A stretch of 64,000 nt of DNA from an uncultured Pelagibacteraceae bacterium (GCA_902610675.1 CACLWP010000003.1:1-64000), one strand, 5' to 3'. Shown: positions 46,788 to 57,459, counted from the stretch's first letter. Notes: generated from the letters alone by a model not told the origin. A program made the numbers and translations.

Positions 46788-47495
46788 TTAACCAAAATTT
46801 TGTAAGAAAGGGAGAATATTTAGTAAATAATATCCTAATGCTTGTAATTGATTAGTTAATATCAAAATACCAGTGATTAGCAGTATTATTCCTCCTATTC
46901 TTGAAACCAGATTAATATTTTTTCTAAAGTTTTTTGAAAATATAAGAAACCTTTGTATTAAATAACCTGATAAAATAAAAGGTATAGCTAATCCAATAGA
47001 ATAAAAGGATAGTAACAATATTCCTTGGCTTAAACTTTGTTCAGTCGCTGCTAAAACTAAAATTGATCCTAAAATAGGCCCGATACATGGTGTCCACCCA
47101 AATGCAAAAGCCATTCCTATTAATATAGGACTAAAAACACTTTTATTAATATTTGTTTGAATTCTTTTTTCATAATTTAAAAACTTTAGGTTTATTATTC
47201 CAGTTATATGAAGAGATAAGATTACAATTATTAATCCTGCAGCTATTCTTAACTCATAAGAATTTTCTAAAAAAATTTGTCCTAAAAAAGTTGAGGCTGC
47301 TCCAAAGATTATAAAGACTAAGGAAAAACCAACAGTAAATAAAATAATAGGAAATAAATTGATATTTTTTTTATCTACAAGCTCATTAATAGAGCTACCC
47401 GAAATATATGAAATGTAACCTGGTATTAATGGTAAAACACACGGTGACAAAAAACTTATCAATCCGGCACCAAAAGCAATTATTAATTCAATCAT
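46788..47495 (-). CDS. ccdA: Cytochrome c biogenesis protein CcdA/DsbD-like
   Basis: AFGAGLISFLSPCVLPLIPGYISYISG; GMAFAFGWTPCIGPILGSIL. Confidence 0.94.
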   Translation of the reverse strand: MIELIIAFGAGLISFLSPCVLPLIPGYISYISGSSINELVDKKNINLFPIILFTVGFSLVFIIFGAASTFLGQIFLENSYELRIAAGLIIVILSLHITGIINLKFLNYEKRIQTNINKSVFSPILIGMAFAFGWTPCIGPILGSILVLAATEQSLSQGILLLSFYSIGLAIPFILSGYLIQRFLIFSKNFRKNINLVSRIGGIILLITGILILTNQLQALGYYLLNILPFLQNFG

Positions 47496-48340
47496 TATTT
47501 CTCTTTAACAATTTTCGATTTCTGTTCACCAAGTTTATCAACTCTTAAAATCATTTCATCACCATCTTTCAAATAATCTGGTGGGTTCATTCCCATTCCT
47601 ACTCCTGCTGGTGTGCCTGTTGTAATTACATCGCCTGGCATTAAAGTTAAAAATTGACTTATATGTGAAATTAAGAAATTAAAATTAAATATCATTAAAC
47701 TAGTATTACCAGTTTGTCTTCTTTTTCCGTTGAGATCTAATGATAAATTTAAATTGAACAAATCATCTATTTCGTCTCTTGTAATCAAGTAAGGACCCAA
47801 TGGACCAAAGGTATCTCCCGATTTTCCTTTTACCCATTGACCGCCTCTGTCTTTTTGCCATTCTCTTTCACTTATATCATTACAAATACAGTAACCTAAT
47901 ACATAATCTTGTGCTTCATCTTCTTTAATATATTTAGCTTTATTTCCAATAACCAATGCAATTTCAATTTCATGATCTAAAGACTTTGAGTTTTTTGGTA
48001 TTACAATACTGTCGTTAGGTCCAGTAATACAATTTGGTGATTTATTAAAAATAATTGGCTCTGTTGGAGCATCAGAATTAGTTTCTTCAGCATGAGCCTT
48101 ATAATTTAAACCAATTGCTATAAAATTAGCAGGTTTGATAACACAGGATCCTATTCTTTGATTTTTACTAATTAAAGGAAGAGAGTTTAAATTTAACTGT
48201 TTTATTTTATCTAAAATTTCAAAATTTAAATTTTCAGGTGTAAAATCTTTTATAATCTTAGATAAATTTCGGAAATTATTTTGACTGTCAATAATTGCTG
48301 GTATTTCTTTACCGTGTTCTCCAACCCTCAAAAGTTTCAT
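47495..48340 (-). CDS. Fumarylacetoacetate hydrolase family protein
   Basis: IGLNYKAHAEETN, PIIFNKSPNCITGPND, LDHEIEIALVIG, GTPAGVGMGMNPPDYLKDGD. Confidence 0.93.
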   Translation of the reverse strand: MKLLRVGEHGKEIPAIIDSQNNFRNLSKIIKDFTPENLNFEILDKIKQLNLNSLPLISKNQRIGSCVIKPANFIAIGLNYKAHAEETNSDAPTEPIIFNKSPNCITGPNDSIVIPKNSKSLDHEIEIALVIGNKAKYIKEDEAQDYVLGYCICNDISEREWQKDRGGQWVKGKSGDTFGPLGPYLITRDEIDDLFNLNLSLDLNGKRRQTGNTSLMIFNFNFLISHISQFLTLMPGDVITTGTPAGVGMGMNPPDYLKDGDEMILRVDKLGEQKSKIVKEK

Positions 48341-48343
48341 TAA

Positions 48344-49786
48344 TTAGCCTTTGATACCAAGATGGGTATACTTTATATTTAGGTAATCTTTAATTGCCAT
48401 TGATCCACCTTCGCGACCATATCCACTTTGCTTAATTCCTCCGAAAGGTGCTTCGGCTAATGCAACCATTGGGGTATTCACTGCGACTGAACCTGTTTCT
48501 AAATGTTCAGAGGCAAGGTGAGCGGTTTCCATAGAATTAGTGCAAACATAACTACATAACCCAAGTTCATGGTTATTAGCTCTTTTGATAACATCATCAA
48601 AAGAATTGAAGGATAACATGGGTACTAATGGCCCAAATGGTTCTTGTTTCATGATTGTGAAATCATCTTTAACGTCATCAAATATAGTGGGTTCATAAAA
48701 GAAGCCTTTATTGAAACCAGCAGCTCTTTTGCCACCTAGTAAAACTTTAGCTCCTTCTTGTTTAGTTTTTTCAACTAACTCCTCAATCTCATTTAATCTT
48801 TTTTTTGTAGTTAATGGACCCAATTGTGTTGTGGGATCCATACCATCTCCAATTTTTAATTTTTTTGTTTTTTCAATAAACAAATTTACAAATTCATCTT
48901 TCTTACTTTCATGAATATAAAATCTGTTGGGGGATATGCAGACTTGTCCATTATTTCTAAATTTTGCAGCAATTGCCATATCAGCAGCTTTTTTAATATT
49001 AGCATCATCGAATACTATGAATGGTGAATGACCTGAAAGTTCCATTGTAACTCTTTGGACTTTATCAGCAGCCTGTTTTAATATTAATTTTCCAACCCTT
49101 GAAGATCCTGTTATTGAAATTTTTTTTATAATATCTGAGGCTATTAGTTGTTGTGCAATACTTGGTGGATCACCTGATAAAAGATTAACAACACCTGGTG
49201 GCACACCACATTCTCTACAGATATCAACCATTTCCATTACAATACCAGGTGTAATTACATCAGGTTTAACTATAACTGAACAGCCAGCTGCTAAAGCAGT
49301 TGAAATTTTTCTTGCTGACAAAACTGCTGGAAAATTCCAAGGTGTTAAAGCTGCAACAACACCAACTGGTTGGTAATATATATGCACTCTAGTATCTTCA
49401 AATCTACTTTCAACTGTTTGTCCATAAATTCTTTTTGTTTCTTCGGCATTCCATTCAAATATATCTGCAGCACCCCCTACTTCACCTTTAGCTTCTGCAA
49501 AAGGTTTTCCAACTTCTAAAGTCATCCATTTTGCAAGCACATCTTGCTTCTCTCTCATTTTGTCTGCAATACGTCTAATAATATAAGACCTTTGCCAAGG
49601 AGCAGTTTTTTTCCAAACCTCTAATCCTTTTTCTGCAGATTTTAATGCTCTATCAACATCTTGAGGCGTAGCTTTTGATGCGTGTCCTATCACTTCCTCG
49701 TTGGCTGGGTTTATTACTTCATATGTTGACATGTCAGATGACTGACACCATTTACCGTCAATAAATTGCCCAAATTTTTCGTACAT
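48344..49786 (-). CDS. NAD(P)-dependent aldehyde dehydrogenase (succinate-semialdehyde-type)
   Basis: VVAALTPWNFPAVLSARKISTALAAGCSVIVKP, MELSGHSPFIVFDDAN, FRNNGQVCISPNRFY. Confidence 0.93.
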   Translation of the reverse strand: MYEKFGQFIDGKWCQSSDMSTYEVINPANEEVIGHASKATPQDVDRALKSAEKGLEVWKKTAPWQRSYIIRRIADKMREKQDVLAKWMTLEVGKPFAEAKGEVGGAADIFEWNAEETKRIYGQTVESRFEDTRVHIYYQPVGVVAALTPWNFPAVLSARKISTALAAGCSVIVKPDVITPGIVMEMVDICRECGVPPGVVNLLSGDPPSIAQQLIASDIIKKISITGSSRVGKLILKQAADKVQRVTMELSGHSPFIVFDDANIKKAADMAIAAKFRNNGQVCISPNRFYIHESKKDEFVNLFIEKTKKLKIGDGMDPTTQLGPLTTKKRLNEIEELVEKTKQEGAKVLLGGKRAAGFNKGFFYEPTIFDDVKDDFTIMKQEPFGPLVPMLSFNSFDDVIKRANNHELGLCSYVCTNSMETAHLASEHLETGSVAVNTPMVALAEAPFGGIKQSGYGREGGSMAIKDYLNIKYTHLGIKG

Positions 49787-49890
49787 GTGTTTAACTTAGC
49801 ATTACTGCAGGTTGTGTCTACTGTGTAATTTTTACTATTAAAAAATTTGTATATCAATGTTAGCATATATAAATAACAAAAGGAGACTCT

Positions 49891-50214
49891 ATGGCAAAAT
49901 TTTATGCTTTAGGAAATTATACTACACAAGGCTTTCAAGGATTCTGTAAAGATCCTGGGTCGGATAGATCGAAGGCTGCTCAAATTGCTGCCGATGCAGT
50001 AGGTGCAAAAATGATATCATTTTGCGGACTAAGAGGTGCTTATGATTTTATGGCTGTGTTTGAAGGTAGCTTTGAACAAGGTGCTGGAATTAAAATGGCA
50101 ACTGAAGCAAGTGGAACTTTATGTAATCTTGTGATTTTAGAAGAAACTAATCTAAATGATATTGCTGCTCACGCTGCTAAGATTGCACAGAAATACAAAG
50201 GTGTAGGTCAATAA
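49891..50214 (+). CDS. GYD domain-containing protein
   Basis: MAKFYALGNYTTQGFQGF...GLRGAYDFMAVFEG; RBS AAGGAG. Confidence 0.85.
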   Translation: MAKFYALGNYTTQGFQGFCKDPGSDRSKAAQIAADAVGAKMISFCGLRGAYDFMAVFEGSFEQGAGIKMATEASGTLCNLVILEETNLNDIAAHAAKIAQKYKGVGQ

Positions 50215-50220
50215 TCAAAA

Positions 50221-50258
50221 TTCATCCATGCCTGATAGTTTAATCAGGCATTGATGAA
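50221..50258 (+). promoter_or_regulatory. 16-bp hairpin (one internal mismatch) immediately downstream of the GYD gene
   Basis: TTCATCcATGCCTGAT-AGTTTA-ATCAGGCATtGATGAA; no strong T-run. Confidence 0.75.
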
Positions 50259-50275
50259 AGTTAAGTCAAAAACCA

Positions 50276-50746
50276 ATGTCAATTTTTTTAAGTTCTCAGA
50301 AAATCATTAAAGATTGGATCGATTATAATAACCATCTTAATGTTTCATATTACCTTTTAATTTTTGATAAATATGGTGCAGATGTTTTAAATGATAAATT
50401 TAAAATGGGAGAAAATTCAGCAAAAACCACTGGTAAGAGTACAATGATTGTAGAATCCCACATGACTTATAATCAAGAGCTTAAACTAAATGATGAAGTG
50501 GACATTAATTTGGTTTATTTTGATCATGATAAAAAACGTCTCCAATACAAAATTGAAATGATACACAAAGAAAAAAATTTTTTAGCCTCTACTATTGAAG
50601 TGCTGGCTCTTCACGTTGATCTAAACAATAGAAAAGTTATTGAATTTGATAAAGAAAAAAGTCTTTTAATGAACGAATATATTGAGAAAAATAAATCTCT
50701 CTTCAAAATTGACGATTTAAAATTTACAGCAAAATTAAAGAAATAA
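50276..50746 (+). CDS. Hotdog-fold acyl-CoA thioesterase (4HBT-like)
   Basis: DWIDYNNHLNVSYYLLIFDKYG...VESHMTYNQELKLNDEVDI. Confidence 0.85.
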   Translation: MSIFLSSQKIIKDWIDYNNHLNVSYYLLIFDKYGADVLNDKFKMGENSAKTTGKSTMIVESHMTYNQELKLNDEVDINLVYFDHDKKRLQYKIEMIHKEKNFLASTIEVLALHVDLNNRKVIEFDKEKSLLMNEYIEKNKSLFKIDDLKFTAKLKK

Positions 50747-50748
50747 AA

Positions 50749-51120
50749 TTAGTGGTTGGGATTATCATTGTCTACCACGAGACATATCTCAGATTTTGTC
50801 AAAAATCGTCTACCTGTGCCATTATCTAGGGAGAACATTCCGCCAATACCCTTTACGGCATCTATTGTAAGATCTGTGTGTTTCCACTTTTCATATTGAT
50901 CACCATTCATATAAAACGGAACTCCACCAATTTCTCCCAACTTTATATCGTTATCACCTAAAGGAAATTCTCCTTCTTGAAAACACATGGGTGCACTTCC
51001 ATCGCAACAACCTCCTGATTGGTGAAACATTAACTTTTCACCATACTTCTCTTTTAATTCTGATAGTAAGTTTAACGCTGAGTGAGTCGCGGATACTTTC
51101 ATATTTTTTCTCTGGCCCAT
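50749..51120 (-). CDS. DUF779 family protein
   Basis: MFHQSGGCCDGSAPMCF; adjacent to ALDH as is common for this family. Confidence 0.92.
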   Translation of the reverse strand: MGQRKNMKVSATHSALNLLSELKEKYGEKLMFHQSGGCCDGSAPMCFQEGEFPLGDNDIKLGEIGGVPFYMNGDQYEKWKHTDLTIDAVKGIGGMFSLDNGTGRRFLTKSEICLVVDNDNPNH

Positions 51121-51154
51121 GATGTCGAATCATGGACCAGTATATATTATTTGT

Positions 51155-52699
51155 TTAAAAGAAGCCTAATTTCTTTTCAGCATAAGAAACGTGTAAGTTC
51201 TTATTCTGTCTGTAATGATTAAGCATCATTTTATGAGTTTCTCTTCCAACTCCTGATTGTTTATAACCACCAAATGGCGAGTGTGCTGGATAAGCATGAT
51301 AACAATTTGTCCATACTATTCCTGCTTGTATCGCTCTACCCATTCTGTGAGCTATATTACCATTTCTAGTCCATACAGCAGCTCCCAAACCATAAAGAGT
51401 ATCATTAGCAATTTTTAATGCCTCTGCTTCATCTTTAAATTTGATCACTGATACAACTGGTCCAAAAATCTCTTCTTGAGAGATTCTCATCTTGTTGTTA
51501 GCTTCAAAAATAGTAGGTTGAATGTAGTTACCTTTTTCTAGGCCACTATTCAATTTAGCTTCACTTCCACCAGTTAGAACATTTGCACCCTCTTTCTTAC
51601 CAATATCTAAGAAAGATTTAATTTTCTCCATCTGTTCTACTGAGGCTTGAGCTCCAATCATAGTTTCCATTTTTAAAGGATTGTCTTGTACAACAGCTTT
51701 TGTTCTTGCAATAGCTCTTTCCATGAATTTATCATAGATAGACTCTTGAACTAACGCTCTACTTGGACAAGTACAAACCTCACCTTGGTTTAGATTAAAC
51801 ATTACAAAACCTTCTATACACTTATCAAAGAAGTCATCATCTTTTTCCATGATATCTTCAAAGAAAATGTTAGGAGATTTTCCACCTAATTCCAATGTAA
51901 TTGGAATTATGTTTTGTGCAGCATACTGCATGATTAATCTTCCAGTAGTTGTTTCACCAGTGAATGCAACCTTAGCAACCCTTTTAGAAGATGCTAGAGG
52001 CTTACCTGCTTCTAATCCAAAACCACTCACAATATTGACAACCCCTGGAGGTAATAAATCTCCAATAAGTTCCATCATTACCATGATTGATGCTGGTGTT
52101 TGCTCAGCTGGTTTTAAAACTGAACAATTTCCAGCAGCTAGTGCTGGTGCTAATTTCCATGTAGCCATCAATAATGGGAAATTCCATGGAACTATTTGAC
52201 CAACTACTCCTAGTGGTTCATGAAAGTTGTATGAGTATTGATTATTAGCTATTTCAGCAATAGATCCCTCTTCTGCTCTAATAACTCCAGCAAAATATCT
52301 CCAATGATCAACGACCAGTGGTAAATCTGCTGCCATACATTCTCTGATAGGTTTTCCATTATCTAAACATTCAGCAACTGCTAATAAGTTTAGATTTTTT
52401 TCTAAAACATCAGCGATCTTGTACAAGAGATTTGATCTTGTAGTGATGTCAGTTTTTCCCCACTCAACGAAAGCTGCGTGAGCTGCATCTAATGCTGCCT
52501 CAACGTCTTCTTCATTTGATCGTGCTACTGAACAGATTTTCTCATTAGAAATCGGGCTAACATTATCAAAATATTTACCAGATTTAGGCTCTACAAATTT
52601 TCCGTTAATGTAGTTTCCATACTTAGCTTTAAACGGAAATTTCACCTTTAAATGAGAAGTATCTAATACAGATGACACTTTCATTGCTTCTGCACTCAT
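51155..52699 (-). CDS. Aldehyde dehydrogenase (ExaC/AldB-type); ORF extends upstream to 52891 as a Lys/Arg-rich leader
   Basis: [59 protein letters not shown]; internal ATG at 52699 has GAGGAG RBS. Confidence 0.93.
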   Translation of the reverse strand: MSAEAMKVSSVLDTSHLKVKFPFKAKYGNYINGKFVEPKSGKYFDNVSPISNEKICSVARSNEEDVEAALDAAHAAFVEWGKTDITTRSNLLYKIADVLEKNLNLLAVAECLDNGKPIRECMAADLPLVVDHWRYFAGVIRAEEGSIAEIANNQYSYNFHEPLGVVGQIVPWNFPLLMATWKLAPALAAGNCSVLKPAEQTPASIMVMMELIGDLLPPGVVNIVSGFGLEAGKPLASSKRVAKVAFTGETTTGRLIMQYAAQNIIPITLELGGKSPNIFFEDIMEKDDDFFDKCIEGFVMFNLNQGEVCTCPSRALVQESIYDKFMERAIARTKAVVQDNPLKMETMIGAQASVEQMEKIKSFLDIGKKEGANVLTGGSEAKLNSGLEKGNYIQPTIFEANNKMRISQEEIFGPVVSVIKFKDEAEALKIANDTLYGLGAAVWTRNGNIAHRMGRAIQAGIVWTNCYHAYPAHSPFGGYKQSGVGRETHKMMLNHYRQNKNLHVSYAEKKLGFF

Positions 52700-53028
52700 T
52701 TTTTTTCTCCTCTTTTTTTTGTTAGTTAACTTTATGTTATTGTTTTTTCTAGATTTACTTAAACGTTTCTTGGTCGCAGACGTTTTGCGTCTAACTTTAC
52801 CTTTTGTTTTTAGTTTTTTTCTAGATGTTTTGACCAACATAATTTTTTTTTTGGTCTTTTTTTTTGCTATTTTTTTTCTTTTAATAGCCATTAGTTATTA
52901 AACTAGCAATCTTGATCAGTGTCTATTTCTTATAATTTAAATTTCTACTCAGGATTGTACAACTACTATATATTGTGTCTATAAATCAGGTGATTAATAT
53001 TTTTTTTTATGCAATTAGAGATTTCTAA

Positions 53029-53928
53029 ATGGATATAAATTTTTTTAAACAAACAAGAATTTTAGATGGTGGAATGGGTCAAGAACTCTTATCAAGAGGA
53101 ATGGAACCTAAAGGAAGTTTGTGGAGCGCAAGTGCCTTATTAAATGAGAATTATCATGATCTTTTGTTAAACGCCCATTTAGATTATATAAAAGCAGGCG
53201 CAGAGGTCATTGTTACAAATACATTTGCAACTAGAAGAGTTCGATTAAAAGAAAATAACATAGATAATAAGTTTGAATATTTAAATAAAAAAGCAGGAGA
53301 AATTGCAAAAAGAACAAAGGATTATTTTCCTAAAGTTTTAGTCGCTGGAGGATTGCCCCCTCAAAATTCAACTTATAAAGCTGACGATAGATCTGAGGGT
53401 GAGATAAAAACAGACTTTTTTAATCAGGCAAAAATATTAAATCCTTATGTAGATTTTTTTTATTTTGATGTTTTAAGTAGTTTAAAAGAAATAAAAATTG
53501 CGATTAATAGTATAGAAGAGTTCAATAAACCTTATTTGATAGGAGCACATATTTCTGAGGGCACCAAAATGCCAAGTGGAGAGCTAATTTCAGAATTGAA
53601 AAATATTTTTAAAAAAGAGAGAACACTTGGTGTGATTCTTTCATGTATTTCTCCAGAAAATTATGATTTAAATTTTAAAGAAATTAAAAATTTAGGTATT
53701 CCATTTGGTTTTAAGTTAAATGGATATTTAAAAACTGCACCATTAAATATTAACGATAAAAAAAATGATTACTTACAACCTAATAAGTTTTTAGGTAAAA
53801 GAGATGATTTATCCCCAGAAAAAATGTTTGAGTTTGTGAAAAAATTTAAGAATGAGGGTGCTACTATTTTAGGTGGATGCTGCGAAACAAGTCCAAAACA
53901 TATCAAAGCTTTCGCATCGCTTAAGTAA
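53029..53928 (+). CDS. Homocysteine S-methyltransferase family protein
   Basis: RILDGGMGQELLSRG, VTNTFATRRVRL, SCISPE, ILGGCCETSPKHIKA zinc Cys motif. Confidence 0.92.
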   Translation: MDINFFKQTRILDGGMGQELLSRGMEPKGSLWSASALLNENYHDLLLNAHLDYIKAGAEVIVTNTFATRRVRLKENNIDNKFEYLNKKAGEIAKRTKDYFPKVLVAGGLPPQNSTYKADDRSEGEIKTDFFNQAKILNPYVDFFYFDVLSSLKEIKIAINSIEEFNKPYLIGAHISEGTKMPSGELISELKNIFKKERTLGVILSCISPENYDLNFKEIKNLGIPFGFKLNGYLKTAPLNINDKKNDYLQPNKFLGKRDDLSPEKMFEFVKKFKNEGATILGGCCETSPKHIKAFASLK

Positions 53929-54808
53929 TTTTTTTATAATCTGCTTTTCTTACAAAATAAATACCAATCGAAACAGCAATTAAAGAAACTAAGACTTTTG
54001 TTGTAATTAATTCCTTTAAAAATATATAGCTTAAAATAGTGCCAAAAATAGGAATTAAATAAGACACTTGTGATTGAAAAATTAAGCCATTCTTTACTAA
54101 AATTCTAAATCTTAAAAGCCAAGCTATTCCGGTTGAAACAAGTCCTAAATAAACAACTGAAATAGTTGAATCTAATCTTGGTGATAAATTCCAGGGTTGT
54201 TCTATAAAACTGACAAGTGGTATCAAAATAATCGTTGCCCAAATTAATATAGAGCCAGTTACGTTTTCATTCTTCTTTTTACTTATTTTTAAAGTTAAAA
54301 CACCACCAATTACATAACAGGTAGAACCTAATAGTATTAATAAAGCAGATATAAAGTTATTCTCATCAATCAATAAATTATCTGAAAATAGATAAAGGAT
54401 ACCAGAAAAACCGATCAAAATTCCAAAGGTTTTAATAAAGTTGAACTTCTCATTTTTTGTATAAAAATGACCCAATACAGTAGAGCTTAAGGGTGTAGTA
54501 GACATTAAAATTGCTGCTAGATTACTTTGAACTGATTTGATTCCATAAGCGATAAGAAAAAAAGGTGCAACTAGATTTATAAAACCTATTAAGGCAAACC
54601 AGTACCAATCTTTTGAAAATGCTTCTATCTTTATATCCTTACAGTAACAAAGTATTAAAACGGGTATAGCTCCAAAAAAAACTCTTAAAAAAGCAATTGT
54701 TACTGGTCCAAATGAATAAGTTGCAATTTTAATATTAAAAAAAGCTGAAGCCCAAATTAGTGCTAAAAGAACTAGTAATAAATAATCTAATAATTTTGGC
54801 TGTGTCAT
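53921..54808 (-). CDS. DMT superfamily (EamA) transporter
   Basis: LLLVLLALIWASAFFNIKIATYSFGPVTIAFLRVFFGAIPVL; about 10 TM helices. Confidence 0.93.
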   Translation of the reverse strand: MTQPKLLDYLLLVLLALIWASAFFNIKIATYSFGPVTIAFLRVFFGAIPVLILCYCKDIKIEAFSKDWYWFALIGFINLVAPFFLIAYGIKSVQSNLAAILMSTTPLSSTVLGHFYTKNEKFNFIKTFGILIGFSGILYLFSDNLLIDENNFISALLILLGSTCYVIGGVLTLKISKKKNENVTGSILIWATIILIPLVSFIEQPWNLSPRLDSTISVVYLGLVSTGIAWLLRFRILVKNGLIFQSQVSYLIPIFGTILSYIFLKELITTKVLVSLIAVSIGIYFVRKADYKKIT

Positions 54809-55284
54809 TCTACTAATTCTTTGATTGATCCTTTGGTAATTTTACTCAAGTCCTCAAAGCTAATTTTAAATATACAGTTAGGATGACCAGCTGCAGCAAA
54901 TAATTGCTTAAATCTATTTAAAGAAAGATCTATTAAAATATCAATTTTGTTTGAATGACCAATTGGTGATACACCCCCTATAGTAAAACCTGTAACATTT
55001 TTAACATCATCAGCTGAAGCCATGGATACATCTTTCATATTCAAAATTTTTTTAATCTTATTAAGTGAGGCTTTTTTATCTCCAGCTACAAGACATAAAG
55101 TAAAGTTTTTCTCAGTTTTAAAAAGTAAACTTTTGACAATTGCACCAACTTCACAATTTAAAGATTTAGCAGCTTCAAGAGCAGTCCTTGCTGAACTCTT
55201 TAAAACAATTACCTCAGAATTTGTGTCAAATTCACTCAATATTTTCTGAACTCTTTGTACTGGTTCTTTGTCCATTAATGTCAT
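54805..55284 (-). CDS. YbaK/EbsC-type aminoacyl-tRNA editing protein
   Basis: EVGAIVKSLLFKTEKNFTLCLVAGDKKASLNKI; FTIGGVSPIGHSNKIDILID; AAAGHPNCIFKISFEDL. Confidence 0.93.
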   Translation of the reverse strand: MTLMDKEPVQRVQKILSEFDTNSEVIVLKSSARTALEAAKSLNCEVGAIVKSLLFKTEKNFTLCLVAGDKKASLNKIKKILNMKDVSMASADDVKNVTGFTIGGVSPIGHSNKIDILIDLSLNRFKQLFAAAGHPNCIFKISFEDLSKITKGSIKELVE

Positions 55285-55425
55285 TATTCAACTTATGAGT
55301 GTTAGTTTTTTTTTAAGTTTAATTGTAAACTCATGTGAATACTGCATAGGTGATATAAAGTAAAAGAACATTATTTAACAGTCTTTATTTGATATCACAA
55401 GGTCCAGTATTATAAAGGAGACAAC

Positions 55426-56832
55426 ATGAGTTCAAACGATGTATTAAAAACTATCAAAGATAAAGACATTGAATACGTAGACTTAAGATTTACTGATCCT
55501 AGAGGTAAATTACAACATGTAACCATGGATGCAAAGATGGTCGATGATGAAATGTTAAACGAAGGAATTTTTTTTGATGGATCATCAATTGCAGGTTGGA
55601 AAGCAATTAACGAGTCTGACATGATCCTTAAACCAGATACATCAAGAGCAATCGTAGATCCATTTACATCTCATAATACATTGAACCTATTTTGTGATAT
55701 TTTAGATGCAATAAAAAAAGATCCTTATGAGAGAGATCCAAGAGGTACAGCAAAAAAAGCTGAGGCTTACTTAAAAAGTTCAGGTATTGGAGATAAAGCA
55801 TTTTTTGGTCCTGAGGCAGAATTTTTTGTATTCGATGATGTAAGATTTAAAAATGATATGAATGAAACTGGATTTAAAATAGATAGTAAGGAAGGTCCTT
55901 ACAATACCGGTAAAGAATATGAAAATGGAAATTTAGGTCATAGACCAGGGATTAAAGGTGGTTATTTTCCTGTTCCACCGGTTGATAGTGAACAAGACAT
56001 GAGAAGCGAATATTTAAAAGCCATGAAAGAAATGGGTATTAAGGTAGAGAAACACCACCATGAGGTTGCACCAAGTCAACACGAGCTTGGAATGTACTTT
56101 GGAACTCTTGTAGATCAAGCTGATAACTTGCAACTTTATAAATATGCTGTTCACATGGTTTCTAACTCATTTGGTAAAACGGCTACATTTATGCCAAAGC
56201 CTGTTAAGGGTGATAATGGTTCAGGTATGCACGTTCACCAGTCAATTTGGAAAGGTGATACTGCATTATTTTCTGGTGACAAATATGCAGGATTGTCTGA
56301 TACAGCTTTAAACTACATAGGTGGAATTTTAAAACATGCGAAAGCAATTAACGCTTTTTCAAATGCTACAACGAATAGTTACAAAAGACTAATCCCAGGA
56401 TTTGAAGCTCCAGTTTTATTAGCTTATTCAGCAAGAAACAGATCGGCATCTTGTAGAATTCCCATTACTTTGAGCAAAAAGGCCGCTAGATGTGAAATTA
56501 GATTTGGTGATGCAGCTGGAAACCCTTATTTAACTTTTGCTGCAATGTTAATGGCTGGCTTAGATGGGATTAAAAATAAAATTGATCCAGGTAAATCATT
56601 TGATAAAGACCTTTATGCATTGTCTGAGGACGAAGTTAAAAAAATCCCTACTGTTTGTGGATCTTTAAGAGAAGCAATGGAAAGTCTTGATAAAGATAGA
56701 GATTTCCTAAAACAAGGTAATGTATTTACTGATGATCAAATTGATGCTTACATCGCATTAAAATATGAGGAAATTCATAATTTCGAACATACTCCACATC
56801 CAATTGAATTTGAAATGTATTATAGCTGTTAA
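55426..56832 (+). CDS. glnA: Glutamine synthetase type I
   Basis: [65 protein letters not shown]. Confidence 0.97.
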   Translation: MSSNDVLKTIKDKDIEYVDLRFTDPRGKLQHVTMDAKMVDDEMLNEGIFFDGSSIAGWKAINESDMILKPDTSRAIVDPFTSHNTLNLFCDILDAIKKDPYERDPRGTAKKAEAYLKSSGIGDKAFFGPEAEFFVFDDVRFKNDMNETGFKIDSKEGPYNTGKEYENGNLGHRPGIKGGYFPVPPVDSEQDMRSEYLKAMKEMGIKVEKHHHEVAPSQHELGMYFGTLVDQADNLQLYKYAVHMVSNSFGKTATFMPKPVKGDNGSGMHVHQSIWKGDTALFSGDKYAGLSDTALNYIGGILKHAKAINAFSNATTNSYKRLIPGFEAPVLLAYSARNRSASCRIPITLSKKAARCEIRFGDAAGNPYLTFAAMLMAGLDGIKNKIDPGKSFDKDLYALSEDEVKKIPTVCGSLREAMESLDKDRDFLKQGNVFTDDQIDAYIALKYEEIHNFEHTPHPIEFEMYYSC

Positions 56833-57161
56833 ACCTTAAAGGATTCTCCGCAGCCACACCTTTCAGTCTCGTTAGGATTGTTAAAAACAAATGTAGAGGA
56901 AAAATCCTCTTTTTTATAATCCATTTCTGTGCCTAAAAGATACATAACTGCAGCTGCATCAATGTAGACCTTTACTCCTTTGTCTTCAATCAACTCGTCA
57001 GTAGGATTGACCTCTTTTGAATATTCCATCACGTATGACATGCCTGCACAGCCGCCTGATTTTACGGAAACTCTCACACCAACAGCATTTTTTTCAGCAT
57101 TAGTCATGATTTCTTTTATTCTTGAAGCGGCATTGTCACTTAATTTAATTATTTGACCCAT
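56829..57161 (-). CDS. sufA: A-type Fe-S cluster carrier (SufA/ErpA-like)
   Basis: [15 protein letters not shown]...[14 protein letters not shown]. Confidence 0.92.
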   Translation of the reverse strand: MGQIIKLSDNAASRIKEIMTNAEKNAVGVRVSVKSGGCAGMSYVMEYSKEVNPTDELIEDKGVKVYIDAAAVMYLLGTEMDYKKEDFSSTFVFNNPNETERCGCGESFKV

Positions 57162-57457
57162 TATAAATTTAACTCCAATTTAGCAGCATCTGACATCATA
57201 TCTTTAGTCCATGGTGGATCCCAAACTAGTTGGAGATCTACATCATCTATTCCCTCTACTTGCATTGCGCCTTCTTTTACCTCTTTAGGTAAACTTTCAG
57301 CTACTGGACAATTTGGGGTTGTTAGTGTCATCTTAATTTCAGCCTTACTACCATCTACTTTAATATCATAAATTAATCCAAGTTCATATATATTCACTGG
57401 TAATTCTGGATCGTAGATTTTTCTGATTTCTTCAATTATTCTATTTTTAACATCCAT
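57161..57457 (-). CDS. sufT: SufT/DUF59 (MIP18-like) protein
   Basis: IRKIYDPELPVNIYELGLIYDI...MTLTTPNCPVAESLP. Confidence 0.92.
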   Translation of the reverse strand: MDVKNRIIEEIRKIYDPELPVNIYELGLIYDIKVDGSKAEIKMTLTTPNCPVAESLPKEVKEGAMQVEGIDDVDLQLVWDPPWTKDMMSDAAKLELNL

Positions 57458-57459
57458 AA

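Noticed and set aside
52719-52901. 60-aa hydrophobic plus-strand ORF ([17 protein letters not shown]...)
   Set aside because: Complement of the Lys/Arg-rich leader; hydrophobicity is a trivial consequence of T-rich strand
52900-53028. SAM-V/SAM-II type riboswitch upstream of homocysteine methyltransferase
   Set aside because: Expected from known SAR11 bhmT/metY genes, but I could not identify the pseudoknot consensus by eye; a covariance search (Infernal) would be decisive
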